8,068 nt of DNA from an uncultured Lachnospiraceae bacterium (GTDB lineage Bacteria; Bacillota; Clostridia; Lachnospirales; Lachnospiraceae): positions 1-8,068 of the forward strand of contig CADCOU010000240.1 in NCBI GenBank assembly GCA_902803155.1, written 5' to 3'. Made by a program: the position numbers and the translations under genes. Positions 1 to 6,384 of the stretch are shown in pieces; the stretch's first letter is position 1, and each line of letters begins with the position of its first letter. The notes below the pieces were generated by a model. That model did no database searches, had not been told where the DNA came from, and worked only from the letters and a program-made list of their open reading frames with translations.

Positions 1-855
1 CTGCTCGCGGGAATCTCGGTGGGCGGCCAGTATGCGCTGATTGCTATCGGATATACGATGGTGTACGGCATCCTGCGCCTGATCAATTTTGCCCACGGTG
101 ACATCTTCATGGTCGCCGGGCTGGTCACGATCTATTCGACCACGGTATTTCCGCTGTATATCTCGATCCCGCTGACTATCGTCGTGACGGTAGTGCTCGG
201 CATGTCGATCGAGAAGATCGCTTACAGACCGCTGCGCAATTCACCGAGGATGTCAGTAATGATCTCGGCGATCGGCGTTTCCTATCTGCTGCAGAACCTT
301 GCTCTGTATATCACGGGCGGCCTCGCGCAGGTCTATCCGACAATCCCGGTCATTTCCAGTCCGATCACAATCGGACCGGCGACCACAAAGGTCGTCACGA
401 TCCTGACGCCGTTCCTGATGATCATCCTGGTCGTCGGACTGATGCAGTTGATCAACCACACGAAGATCGGTATGGCCATGAGGTCTGTTTCCACAGATTT
501 TGAGACGAGCCGCCTGATGGGCATCAATGTCAACAAAGTCATTTCGATGACATTTATCATCGGCTCTTTCCTGGCGGCGATCGGTTCGCTCCTGTATTTC
601 TCCAACTATCCGTCAGTCATTCCGACTTCGGGCGCCATGCCGGGCCTCAAGGCATTCGTCGCAGCCGTGTTCGGCGGTATCGGTTCCATTCCGGGAGCCG
701 TGATCGGAGCCATGCTGATCGGCATCGTGGAAAACCTGATCAAGGGCGTGGGCTGGACGACCTTTTCCGATGCATTTACATTTGTACTTCTGATCTTCGT
801 GCTGCTGTTCCGGCCGACCGGTCTGTTCGGTGAAGCCGCGAAGGATAAGGTCTGA
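1..855 (+). CDS. livH: LivH-type branched-chain amino acid ABC permease (5' truncated)
   Basis: One of two integral-membrane subunits of a LIV-type importer (BPD_transp_2 family); it forms half of the translocation channel in the cytoplasmic membrane. The reading frame is open from base 1 (Leu-Leu-Ala-Gly), and the conserved stretch around GYTMVYGILRLINFAHGDIF (window residues 18-37) begins almost at once, so the real start lies a few codons upstream of the window. A GTG at 19 would be an internal start that cuts into the first helix. The visible 284 residues are hydrophobic, with several predicted membrane helices. A cytoplasmic coupling loop lies near residues 155-181 (KIGMAMRSVS...LMGINVNKV), followed by the family motif AAVFGGIGSIPGAVIGA at 221-237. 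The stop is 15 bases before livM, whose ribosome binding site lies in that gap. The substrate is inferred from the family; other amino acids or amides are possible. Confidence 0.95.
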   Translation: MLAGISVGGQYALIAIGYTMVYGILRLINFAHGDIFMVAGLVTIYSTTVFPLYISIPLTIVVTVVLGMSIEKIAYRPLRNSPRMSVMISAIGVSYLLQNLALYITGGLAQVYPTIPVISSPITIGPATTKVVTILTPFLMIILVVGLMQLINHTKIGMAMRSVSTDFETSRLMGINVNKVISMTFIIGSFLAAIGSLLYFSNYPSVIPTSGAMPGLKAFVAAVFGGIGSIPGAVIGAMLIGIVENLIKGVGWTTFSDAFTFVLLIFVLLFRPTGLFGEAAKDKV

Positions 856-870
856 GAAAGGAGGACAGAT

Positions 871-1938
871 ATGACGAACAAACGTGATTCGATCTTTGCG
901 GCAGTCCTCCTTGCAGCGGCCTTTATCCTGGTCGCCGTGCTGGACAGGGTGCTGCCGGCAACCGGCATCATCATGACGGTCCTGAAGAAGGGATGCATCT
1001 ATTCGCTGGTAGCAGTCTCCATGAATCTTCTGAACGGCTTTACCGGACTGTTCAGCCTCGGACAGGCAGGATTCATGCTGATCGGAGGATACACCTACGC
1101 GATCCTGACGATCCCTCCCGCTGACCGCGCGTCTGTGTACCAGTACTTTGACGGCGGCATCGTACAGTTTGCGATACCGTTCTGGGCTGGCCTGATCGCG
1201 GCCGGACTGGTCGCGGCATTTCTTGCCTGGCTGATCGGACTGCCGGTCCTGAGGCTCAAGAGTGACTATCTGGCGATCGCGACACTCGGGTTTGCCGAGA
1301 TCATGCGTGCGATCTTCCAGTGGGACAAACTGGGTCCTCTGACTAACGGTTCCAATATGCTCCGGAAATATCCGAGTTTCTCATCTCTGATGTTCCCGTT
1401 TGCTGTGGCAGTGATCTGCATCGCGCTGATCGTGCTCCTGATCAATTCGACTTACGGGCGCGCCTTTAAGGCGATCCGTGACGATGAGGTCGCGGCGGAA
1501 GCGATGGGGATCAACCTTGCGCATCACAAGAGAATGAGCTTCTGCATCTCATGCTTTTTTGCCGGGATCGGAGGAGCTCTCCTGGCGATGTATCAGACGA
1601 CTATACAGGCGATGGCGTTCAAGTCCAATATGACCTATGAGATCCTTCTCATCGTAGTCATTGGCGGCCTTGGTTCGGTGACGGGTTCCGTACTGGCAAC
1701 CTTCCTGTTTTACGCGGCTTCCGAGTGGTGGCTGAGATTCCTGGATTCCCCGCTTATGATCGGCTCCTTCCAGGTTCCGCTGCTCCGCTCCGGTTTCCGT
1801 AAGGTTGTATTCTCCATAGTGATCATGCTGATCGTGCTGTTCGCGCGTAAGGGGATCATGGGTGACCGTGAACTCTCTCTGTCCGGACTGATGAAACTGT
1901 TCGGACGCAAGGGAAAGGAGGCTTCCGCAAATGAGTGA
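871..1938 (+). CDS. livM: LivM-type branched-chain amino acid ABC permease
   Basis: Second membrane subunit of the LIV-type importer, partner of LivH. It has 355 residues, normal for short LivM proteins. The first helix is at about residues 8-28. The family signature LNGFTGLFSLGQAGFMLIGG is at 54-73, the cytoplasmic coupling loop GRAFKAIRDDEVAAEAMGI at 196-214, and the late motif VVIGGLGSVTGSVLATF at 262-278. A basic tail follows (residues 326-355, including RKGIMGDRE). The ATG at 871 is preceded by AAAGGAGG at 857-864 with a 6-base spacer, a strong ribosome binding site. Its last codons overlap the start of livG by eight bases (ATGAGTGA), so the two genes are probably translationally coupled. 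Assignment as LivM rather than LivH rests on the NGFTGLFSLGQAGF motif and gene order. Confidence 0.96.
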   Translation: MTNKRDSIFAAVLLAAAFILVAVLDRVLPATGIIMTVLKKGCIYSLVAVSMNLLNGFTGLFSLGQAGFMLIGGYTYAILTIPPADRASVYQYFDGGIVQFAIPFWAGLIAAGLVAAFLAWLIGLPVLRLKSDYLAIATLGFAEIMRAIFQWDKLGPLTNGSNMLRKYPSFSSLMFPFAVAVICIALIVLLINSTYGRAFKAIRDDEVAAEAMGINLAHHKRMSFCISCFFAGIGGALLAMYQTTIQAMAFKSNMTYEILLIVVIGGLGSVTGSVLATFLFYAASEWWLRFLDSPLMIGSFQVPLLRSGFRKVVFSIVIMLIVLFARKGIMGDRELSLSGLMKLFGRKGKEASANE

Positions 1939-2782
1939 TACAAATGCGAATGTACTCCGTCTGGAACATGTCACGATGCAGTTCGGCGGTGTCGTAGCCG
2001 TCAGTGACTTCTCCATGGAAGTCAACCAGGGCGAGATCGTTGCGCTGATCGGCCCGAACGGAGCCGGAAAGACGACTGCATTCAATGTGATCACAGGAGT
2101 CTATGAGCCCACCAACGGGACGGTTTATTTTAACGGAGAGGCAATCGTCGAGAACTATCCGAAGGGTAAGATGAAGAAACTCTACCTTGGAGACAGCTCC
2201 ACGATCTGCGATAAGGTGATCTCCAAGACGCCTGATAAGATCACGAACCTCGGGATTGCCCGCACGTTCCAGAACATCAGGCTGTTCAAGAAGATGACGG
2301 TTTTTGAGAATGTCCTGATCGCCAGGCATATGCGTTCGAAGGCGAACTTCATGTCCGCGACCTTCCGCCTGAACCTGCAGGAGGAAGCGGAAAACCGGGA
2401 GAAAACACTGGAACTGCTGAAACTGGTAGGCCTGGACGGGATGAAAGACGATCTTGCGACCTCGCTTCCCTACGGAAAGCAGAGAAGGCTGGAGATTGCC
2501 CGTGCGCTCGCGACAGAACCGACGCTGCTTCTTCTGGATGAGCCGGCTGCGGGAATGAATCCGCAGGAGACACTGGAACTGGCCCATTTCATCAGGGAGA
2601 TCAAGGACAGGTTCAATCTGACCGTATTTGTCATTGAGCATCATATGGATCTGGTCATGGAGATCTCGGACCGCATCTATGTGCTTGACTTCGGCAGGAT
2701 GATCGCCAGCGGGACTCCGGAGGAGATCCAGAATAACCAGCATGTTATCGACGCGTATCTGGGGGTGCAGGAAGATGAGTGA
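1931..2782 (+). CDS. livG: LivG-type branched-chain amino acid ABC ATPase
   Basis: Cytoplasmic ATPase of the LIV-type importer; it hydrolyses ATP to drive transport through LivH/LivM, as a heterodimer with LivF. It has 283 residues. Walker A GPNGAGKTT is at 41-49, the Q-loop glutamine at 114 (ARTFQNIRLF), the signature region LPYGKQRRLEIARAL at 179-193, Walker B LLLLDEP at 199-205, and the switch histidine at 237 (VIEHHMD). The C-terminal LIV ATPase motif is VIDAYLG near 272-278. The signature reads LPYGK rather than canonical LSGGQ; LivG proteins commonly have an LSYGQ-like variant, so this fits the family. Between strands near residues 74-103 it has about 25 extra residues, including KMKKLYLGDSSTICDK, compared with short LivG proteins. 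The ATG at 1931 has AAAGGAGG at 1914-1921 with a 9-base spacer, located inside the end of livM. Confidence 0.96.
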   Translation: MSDTNANVLRLEHVTMQFGGVVAVSDFSMEVNQGEIVALIGPNGAGKTTAFNVITGVYEPTNGTVYFNGEAIVENYPKGKMKKLYLGDSSTICDKVISKTPDKITNLGIARTFQNIRLFKKMTVFENVLIARHMRSKANFMSATFRLNLQEEAENREKTLELLKLVGLDGMKDDLATSLPYGKQRRLEIARALATEPTLLLLDEPAAGMNPQETLELAHFIREIKDRFNLTVFVIEHHMDLVMEISDRIYVLDFGRMIASGTPEEIQNNQHVIDAYLGVQEDE

Positions 2783-3602
2783 GAACAATAGAACCGACAG
2801 GACTGCCGCAGCCGGCAATACTGTCGGAAAAGTCACTTCAGCGGGCGGACCGGGATTCGGAAATAAACGCTCGGACGGACTCTCAGGGAAGACTCTGCTG
2901 GAGGTCCGGGACCTGAAGGTTTCCTACGGCGGCATCGAAGCTGTGCGTGGGATCAGTTTTGATGTTCCGGAGGGAGAGATCGTCACACTGATCGGCGCAA
3001 ACGGAGCCGGAAAGAGTTCTACGCTCCGCTCGATCGTCGGACTGGAGAAACCGGCAGGCGGAACCATCAAATTCAACGGCATGGAATTGATTTCGCTCGG
3101 GACGGAGCAGATCGTCAAAAACGGGATCACGCTTGTTCCGGAAGGCCGCCGGGTGTTCGTCAATCTGTCGGTCTATGAAAATCTCCGCATGGGGGCGTAT
3201 CTTCGCAGTGATGACCTTTCGAACGATCTGGACTGGGTTTATTCCCTGTTCCCGAGACTGAAGGAGCGTCACTGGCAGGCAGCGGGAACCCTGTCCGGAG
3301 GCGAGCAGCAGATGCTGGCGATCGCACGCGCCCTGATGAGCCGTCCGCAGATGATCATGATGGACGAACCGTCGCTCGGACTTGCGCCGATCATCGTGCA
3401 GGAAGTCTTTGACATCATTCGTGAGATCAATCACCAGGGAATGACGATCCTTCTGGTCGAGCAGAACGCGAATATGGCGCTGAAGGCGGCTGATAAAGGA
3501 TACGTTATGGAGACCGGGCGAATCATGCTGAGCGGTACCGGAAAAGAACTGGCTGAGAACCAGGAGGTCAAGGAAGCTTATCTGGGCAAGGCGAAGAAGT
3601 AA
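2775..3602 (+). CDS. livF: LivF-type branched-chain amino acid ABC ATPase
   Basis: Second ATPase of the LIV-type importer. The core begins at about residue 41 (LLEVRDLKVSYGGIEAVRGI). Walker A GANGAGKSS is at 74-82, the LivF-typical VPEGRRVF in place of a standard Q-loop at 121-128, signature LSGGEQQ at 173-179, and Walker B IMMDEP at 194-199. LVEQNA at 227-232 has Gln at the switch-histidine position, as is usual in LivF. I chose the ATG at 2775, giving 275 residues, because it reproduces the ATGAGTGA eight-base overlap seen at livM/livG; an in-frame ATG at 2742 would give 286 residues and a 41-base overlap. No strong ribosome binding site precedes 2775 (AGGA lies only 2 bases away, GGGGGTG further up), consistent with coupling to livG. 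About 40 residues before the core are rich in Gly, Ala, Ser and Asn and are not part of the ATPase fold. Confidence 0.94.
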   Translation: MSENNRTDRTAAAGNTVGKVTSAGGPGFGNKRSDGLSGKTLLEVRDLKVSYGGIEAVRGISFDVPEGEIVTLIGANGAGKSSTLRSIVGLEKPAGGTIKFNGMELISLGTEQIVKNGITLVPEGRRVFVNLSVYENLRMGAYLRSDDLSNDLDWVYSLFPRLKERHWQAAGTLSGGEQQMLAIARALMSRPQMIMMDEPSLGLAPIIVQEVFDIIREINHQGMTILLVEQNANMALKAADKGYVMETGRIMLSGTGKELAENQEVKEAYLGKAKK

Positions 3603-3629
3603 AACCTGGAAACTAAGGGAATTACAGAG

Positions 3630-4679
3630 ATGAGTGAGAATGCGTATGCGGGCAAACAAAAAAAAAGAGATATCTCACTGGATGTCATCAATATCATCGC
3701 CTGCGTCTTAGTCATCAGTCTCCATCATAACGGGATGGTCCATTCCTTTGAAGATACAATCCGATGGAGACAGAGCCTGGCCGTAGAATGCATCGGATAC
3801 TGTGCAGTTCCGCTGTTCCTGATGATAAGCGGCGCAAACCTGATCGGCTACCCTGACAAGTACAGCACAAAAGTTTTCTTTCAGAAGAGGATCGTAAGGA
3901 CATTTGTACCCTGGCTGTTCTGGAGTATCGTGATTCTCATTCTGAATGTACACCTTGGGCTCCTTGAGATCGAACCTTTTTCCTTCCGGAACATTGTTGA
4001 TCTCATAATTAATTACAAGGTCGAGAGTGTTTACTGGTTCTTCGGGACGCTGTTTGCATGCTATCCGGCAATCCCGGTCCTGTCTGCATTCAGGCGGGAC
4101 AGAAAGATGCTATGGTATATAGCGCTGCTTAATTTTATTTTTCTGTCGCTGCTTCCGGTGATCAATCAGTGGCTGGGACTCTCCTGGTCGCTTGACATAC
4201 CAGTGATCGGGTCAACCATTTTATTTTTTATTCTGGGATATTTATTCTATACAGAAAGACCGGCGAAGCGGCAGAGGATCCTGATCTATGCCGCAGGCGT
4301 GTTCGGACTTGCCTTCAGGTGGATCTATACTTATCATTTTTCAGTGATCAGGCAGACTACGGACACGACTATCAAGGGATATATCCGGTTTCATTCCGTC
4401 TTTTATGCCTGCGCGGTATTCGTTCTTCTGAATCAGATCGGATGGAACCGGCTGCTGCCGGAATGGATGAAGAAAGCGGTAACATGGCTGTCCGGATGCA
4501 GCTTCGGGATCTTTCTGATACACCGTCGGGTCATGTACTTTGAGATGAAGTGGTTCCGGATGAATGGCCACAGGCTCGCATGGAGAACAGTTTTCATCAT
4601 TGTCACTTACCTGGTATGCCTGACGATCGTAACAGTTCTCAGAAAGATCAAAGTTCTTAAGTGGACGGTCGGAGGATAA
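3630..4679 (+). CDS. Acyltransferase family 3 membrane protein
   Basis: Integral-membrane acyltransferase of the Acyl_transf_3 (OafA/WecH-like) family. Such proteins transfer acyl groups, often acetyl, to sugars of cell-wall or surface polysaccharides; the substrate here cannot be read from sequence. It has 349 residues. The N-terminus has RDISLDVINIIACVLVISLHH (residues 13-33), with H32 at the usual place of the conserved histidine. The family motif VPLFLMISGANLIG is at 60-73, basic RIVRTFVPWLFW at 87-98, about ten hydrophobic segments in all, and the typical late motif SFGIFLIHRRVMY at 291-303. The ATG at 3630 has AAGGGA at 3615-3620 with a 9-base spacer. It starts 27 bases after livF with no hairpin between, so co-transcription with liv is likely, although no functional link is obvious. 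By eye its sequence is more AT-rich than the liv genes. A run of nine A (3658-3666) lies near its start. Confidence 0.9.
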   Translation: MSENAYAGKQKKRDISLDVINIIACVLVISLHHNGMVHSFEDTIRWRQSLAVECIGYCAVPLFLMISGANLIGYPDKYSTKVFFQKRIVRTFVPWLFWSIVILILNVHLGLLEIEPFSFRNIVDLIINYKVESVYWFFGTLFACYPAIPVLSAFRRDRKMLWYIALLNFIFLSLLPVINQWLGLSWSLDIPVIGSTILFFILGYLFYTERPAKRQRILIYAAGVFGLAFRWIYTYHFSVIRQTTDTTIKGYIRFHSVFYACAVFVLLNQIGWNRLLPEWMKKAVTWLSGCSFGIFLIHRRVMYFEMKWFRMNGHRLAWRTVFIIVTYLVCLTIVTVLRKIKVLKWTVGG

Positions 4680-4697
4680 ACAGCTCAGAGGATAAAC
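4673..4697. repeat. Short direct repeat AGGATAAAC, 16-bp spacing
   Basis: AGGATAAAC occurs at 4673-4681, spanning the acyltransferase stop codon, and again at 4689-4697, a 16-base offset. It may be the trace of a small slippage duplication; no function is apparent. Confidence 0.6.
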
Positions 4698-4707
4698 GGA
4701 CAGAGAA

Positions 4708-4759
4708 AAGGACGGTTCATGTGCCTGATCAGATCAGTCATGCACAATAAACCGTCCTT
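4708..4759. terminator. Bidirectional terminator hairpin between convergent genes
   Basis: A perfect 10-bp inverted repeat, AAGGACGGTT (4708-4717) and AACCGTCCTT (4750-4759), encloses nested shorter pairs: TGTGC (4720-4724) with GCACA (4742-4746), and CTGA (4725-4728) with TCAG (4734-4737). On the + strand it is followed by ATTATATTGCTT. On the - strand the stem runs into TTTTCTCT, a better U-tract. It sits between the acyltransferase gene (stop 4679) and the convergent telA gene (stop 4801), where a shared terminator is expected. The loop is longer than in a textbook terminator. Confidence 0.8.
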
Positions 4760-4765
4760 ATTATA

Positions 4766-4791
4766 TTGCTTCAGAATGCTGTTGCTTCAGA
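4766..4791. repeat. Short direct repeat TTGCTTCAGA, 16-bp spacing
   Basis: TTGCTTCAGA occurs at 4766-4775 and 4782-4791, also a 16-base offset, between the terminator hairpin and the telA stop codon. CAGAATG follows in both copies, shifted by four bases in the second (4772-4778 and 4792-4798). Confidence 0.6.
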
Positions 4792-4800
4792 CAGAATGAA

Positions 4801-6162
4801 TTACTTCGACGTTTTAGAGATTTCCAGTAATTTCGCCTTGAGCGTGTTCTCCATCTTCGCCATTTCAGCCTCAGCAAGGGCTCTCTTGGAACGTCCCTCT
4901 TCCTGAATCTTCAGGACATCGTCCAGAGTGTTGATCAGTTCGAGGTTCGTCTTCTTCAGCGTTTCGATATCCACAATGCCTCTCTCGGATTCTTTTGCAG
5001 TTTCAACGGATGCGGTATGAAGCTGCTCCGCATTTTTCTGCAGAAGTTTGTTGGTCAGCTCGGATACCTCATGCTGTGCCTTTGCCGCCTGGTTGGAATG
5101 TTCCACGCCCATGGCGATGACCATCTGATTCTTCCACAGAGGGATGGTGTTGACGATCGTAGACTGGATCTTCTCAGCCATCAGCGTGTCGGAATCCTGG
5201 ACAAGGCGGATCTGCGGGCCGGTCTGGATCGCGATCTGACGGGTCAGCTCCAGGTCATGCAGTTTCTTTTCAAAACGATCACACAGCGCACCGAAGTCTT
5301 TTGCGGCCTGGGCATCCTGTGCGTCACCGGTCGCAGCAGCCTTGTCCTGCAGTTCCTTCAGTTCACCATTGCGGACCTCTTCCAGGCGTTTCTTACCGGC
5401 GGCGATGTACATGGACAGTTCCTTGAAGTAATTCAGGTTGAGATCGTACATCTTATCGAGAGTTGCCACATCTTTCAGCAGCTGGACCTGATGCCCTTCC
5501 AGAACTTTTACGATATCATCGACAGACGCTTCCGTCCTGTCGTATTTTGCCTTCATCGCGACGAGCTTGTTCCCCTGCTTCTTGAAGAATTTGAAGAAAC
5601 CCTTGTCGTCTTCTTCGACATCAAAGTCTTTCAGTTCCGTGACAAGACCGGAGATCAGCTTGCCGACTTCACCCATATCTTTGTTTCTGACATTGTCCAG
5701 AGCAAGATCAGAGAAATCGGACATCTTCTTCTGTGTTCCCGCACCGTACTGCATGATCGCGTTGGAATTGTGAAGGTCTATCTTTTCCGCAAAGGCGTCG
5801 ACCATCGCCTGTTCTTCTTCGGTCAGGACGATCTCGGGAGCGATCGCAGCCGCGGCGTCGGCAGCGGCATCACCGGTCGCGCCGGAAACGCTCTGTACTT
5901 CGGCCAGGACATCTTTTGCTTCCTGAACTGCAGCAGCTGCTGCAGAGACTGCGCCGGAGGCGGCTTCGTCTGCCTTACCGGCTGCCGCATCAGAGATCTC
6001 GTCCGCCATATCCGCGACTTCTGCGGTAAGTTCCTTTACTTCTTCCACCGCGGCAGGGGCTTCTTCGATGATCTCGGGAGAGCCTTCCTCTCCGAAAGTC
6101 AGCGTAATCGGCGTCGGAGCCGGTGCGTTAACATCAAACAGGTTATTCTTATCTTCAGCCAT
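4801..6162 (-). CDS. telA: TelA-family protein (toxic anion resistance / tellurite resistance family)
   Basis: Cytoplasmic, largely helical protein of the TelA (KlaA/YaaN) family. Members were named for tellurite or toxic-anion resistance and appear in envelope-stress loci; no enzymatic activity is established. It has 453 residues. The start is the ATG at 6160-6162, which has AGGAGG (6172-6177 on the + strand) with a 9-base spacer; a longer frame to 6255 runs through the promoter region and is unlikely. The family core covers about 110-450: LDNVRNKDMGEVGKLISGLV (155-174), FKELSMYIAAGKKRLEEVR (246-264) and LTRQIAIQTGPQIRLVQDSD (306-325), then KIQSTIVNTIPLWKNQMVIA (331-350). Residues about 36-108 are an Ala/Glu-rich, probably helical, low-complexity segment. 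It is transcribed away from xpaC; in Bacillus subtilis the homologues xpaC and yaaN are neighbours, which supports a shared role. The gene ends in the bidirectional terminator. Confidence 0.92.
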   Translation of the reverse strand: MAEDKNNLFDVNAPAPTPITLTFGEEGSPEIIEEAPAAVEEVKELTAEVADMADEISDAAAGKADEAASGAVSAAAAAVQEAKDVLAEVQSVSGATGDAAADAAAAIAPEIVLTEEEQAMVDAFAEKIDLHNSNAIMQYGAGTQKKMSDFSDLALDNVRNKDMGEVGKLISGLVTELKDFDVEEDDKGFFKFFKKQGNKLVAMKAKYDRTEASVDDIVKVLEGHQVQLLKDVATLDKMYDLNLNYFKELSMYIAAGKKRLEEVRNGELKELQDKAAATGDAQDAQAAKDFGALCDRFEKKLHDLELTRQIAIQTGPQIRLVQDSDTLMAEKIQSTIVNTIPLWKNQMVIAMGVEHSNQAAKAQHEVSELTNKLLQKNAEQLHTASVETAKESERGIVDIETLKKTNLELINTLDDVLKIQEEGRSKRALAEAEMAKMENTLKAKLLEISKTSK

Positions 6163-6171
6163 TTGAGAGTT

Positions 6172-6177
6172 CCTCCT
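6172..6177 (-). promoter_or_regulatory. telA ribosome binding site
   Basis: CCTCCT on the + strand reads AGGAGG on the telA strand, nine bases before the ATG at 6160-6162. This decides the start codon against the in-frame upstream ATGs, which lack such a site and lie in the promoter region. Confidence 0.85.
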
Positions 6178-6195
6178 CATAAGAGTTCTAAAACA

Positions 6196-6209
6196 GGAGC
6201 CGGAGCTCC
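6196..6209. other. Small hairpin / palindrome in telA 5' leader
   Basis: GGAGC (6196-6200) can pair with GCTCC (6205-6209) over a four-base loop; alternatively CGGAGCTCCG (6201-6210) is a perfect 10-bp palindrome. It would sit in the short untranslated leader of telA, upstream of the ribosome binding site. A role in regulation is unproven. Confidence 0.4.
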
Positions 6210-6226
6210 GCTGCATCGTTATTGTT

Positions 6227-6255
6227 ATTTTAACATAAATCAGCAGGAATTCCAC
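6227..6255 (-). promoter_or_regulatory. Candidate telA promoter with extended -10
   Basis: Read on the - strand, 6227-6237 is TATGTTAAAAT, an extended -10 element (TATG-N-TAAAAT). Seventeen bases upstream is GTGGAA (6250-6255), a weak -35 match, which an extended -10 can tolerate. Initiation near 6220 would give a leader of roughly 60 bases before telA. Confidence 0.5.
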
Positions 6256-6273
6256 TATTCTGTATATTCTGTA
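6256..6273. repeat. Perfect 9-bp tandem repeat between divergent promoters
   Basis: TATTCTGTA occurs twice head to tail (6256-6264, 6265-6273) and continues with TAT. It lies between the candidate telA and xpaC promoters, where a regulator binding both directions would sit. No known operator is recognised. Confidence 0.6.
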
Positions 6274-6292
6274 TATGTGGTGGAAGTGTCAA
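6264..6292 (-). promoter_or_regulatory. Second candidate telA promoter with consensus -35
   Basis: On the - strand TTGACA (6287-6292) is a perfect sigma-A -35 hexamer. Seventeen bases downstream is GAATAT (6264-6269), a poor -10; the neighbouring registers are no better. The -35 may be fortuitous, may serve an alternative start, or may be part of an operator. Confidence 0.3.
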
Positions 6293-6321
6293 TTGCACTG
6301 GACCGTGATTTGAGGCATAAT
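6293..6321 (+). promoter_or_regulatory. Candidate xpaC promoter (sigma-A type)
   Basis: TTGCAC (6293-6298) and CATAAT (6316-6321) are separated by exactly 17 bases, a good housekeeping promoter. Initiation near 6328 would give a leader of about 27 to 57 bases, depending on the start codon. Its -35 directly abuts the TTGACA of the opposite strand (6287-6292). Confidence 0.65.
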
Positions 6322-6384
6322 AAGCCAGTAAGGCTGACGGCATAAAGGCGGCAGATGTCGGGAGACAGGAGATACAGGAGCCAT

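Noticed and set aside
19..855. GTG at 19 as the true livH start
   Set aside because: The frame is open upstream with typical LivH residues and the first helix would be cut; the gene most likely begins before the window.
1856..2836. Long - strand open frame (326 codons) opposite livG
   Set aside because: Antisense shadow; livG has every ABC ATPase motif in the + frame.
4718..4749. Structured RNA or riboswitch in the loop of the 4708-4759 hairpin
   Set aside because: It is short and lies between two stop codons; simple nested pairing in a bidirectional terminator explains it.
6163..6255. N-terminal extension of TelA by 31 residues
   Set aside because: The upstream ATGs lack ribosome binding sites, the added residues do not look like TelA, and the stretch contains the candidate promoter and the AGGAGG of the downstream start.
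5017..6345. Long + strand open frame (442 codons) opposite telA
   Set aside because: It is a shadow of telA: no ribosome binding site, composition rich in Phe, Leu, His and Arg as expected from antisense of an Ala/Glu/Lys-rich gene, and no recognisable domain.
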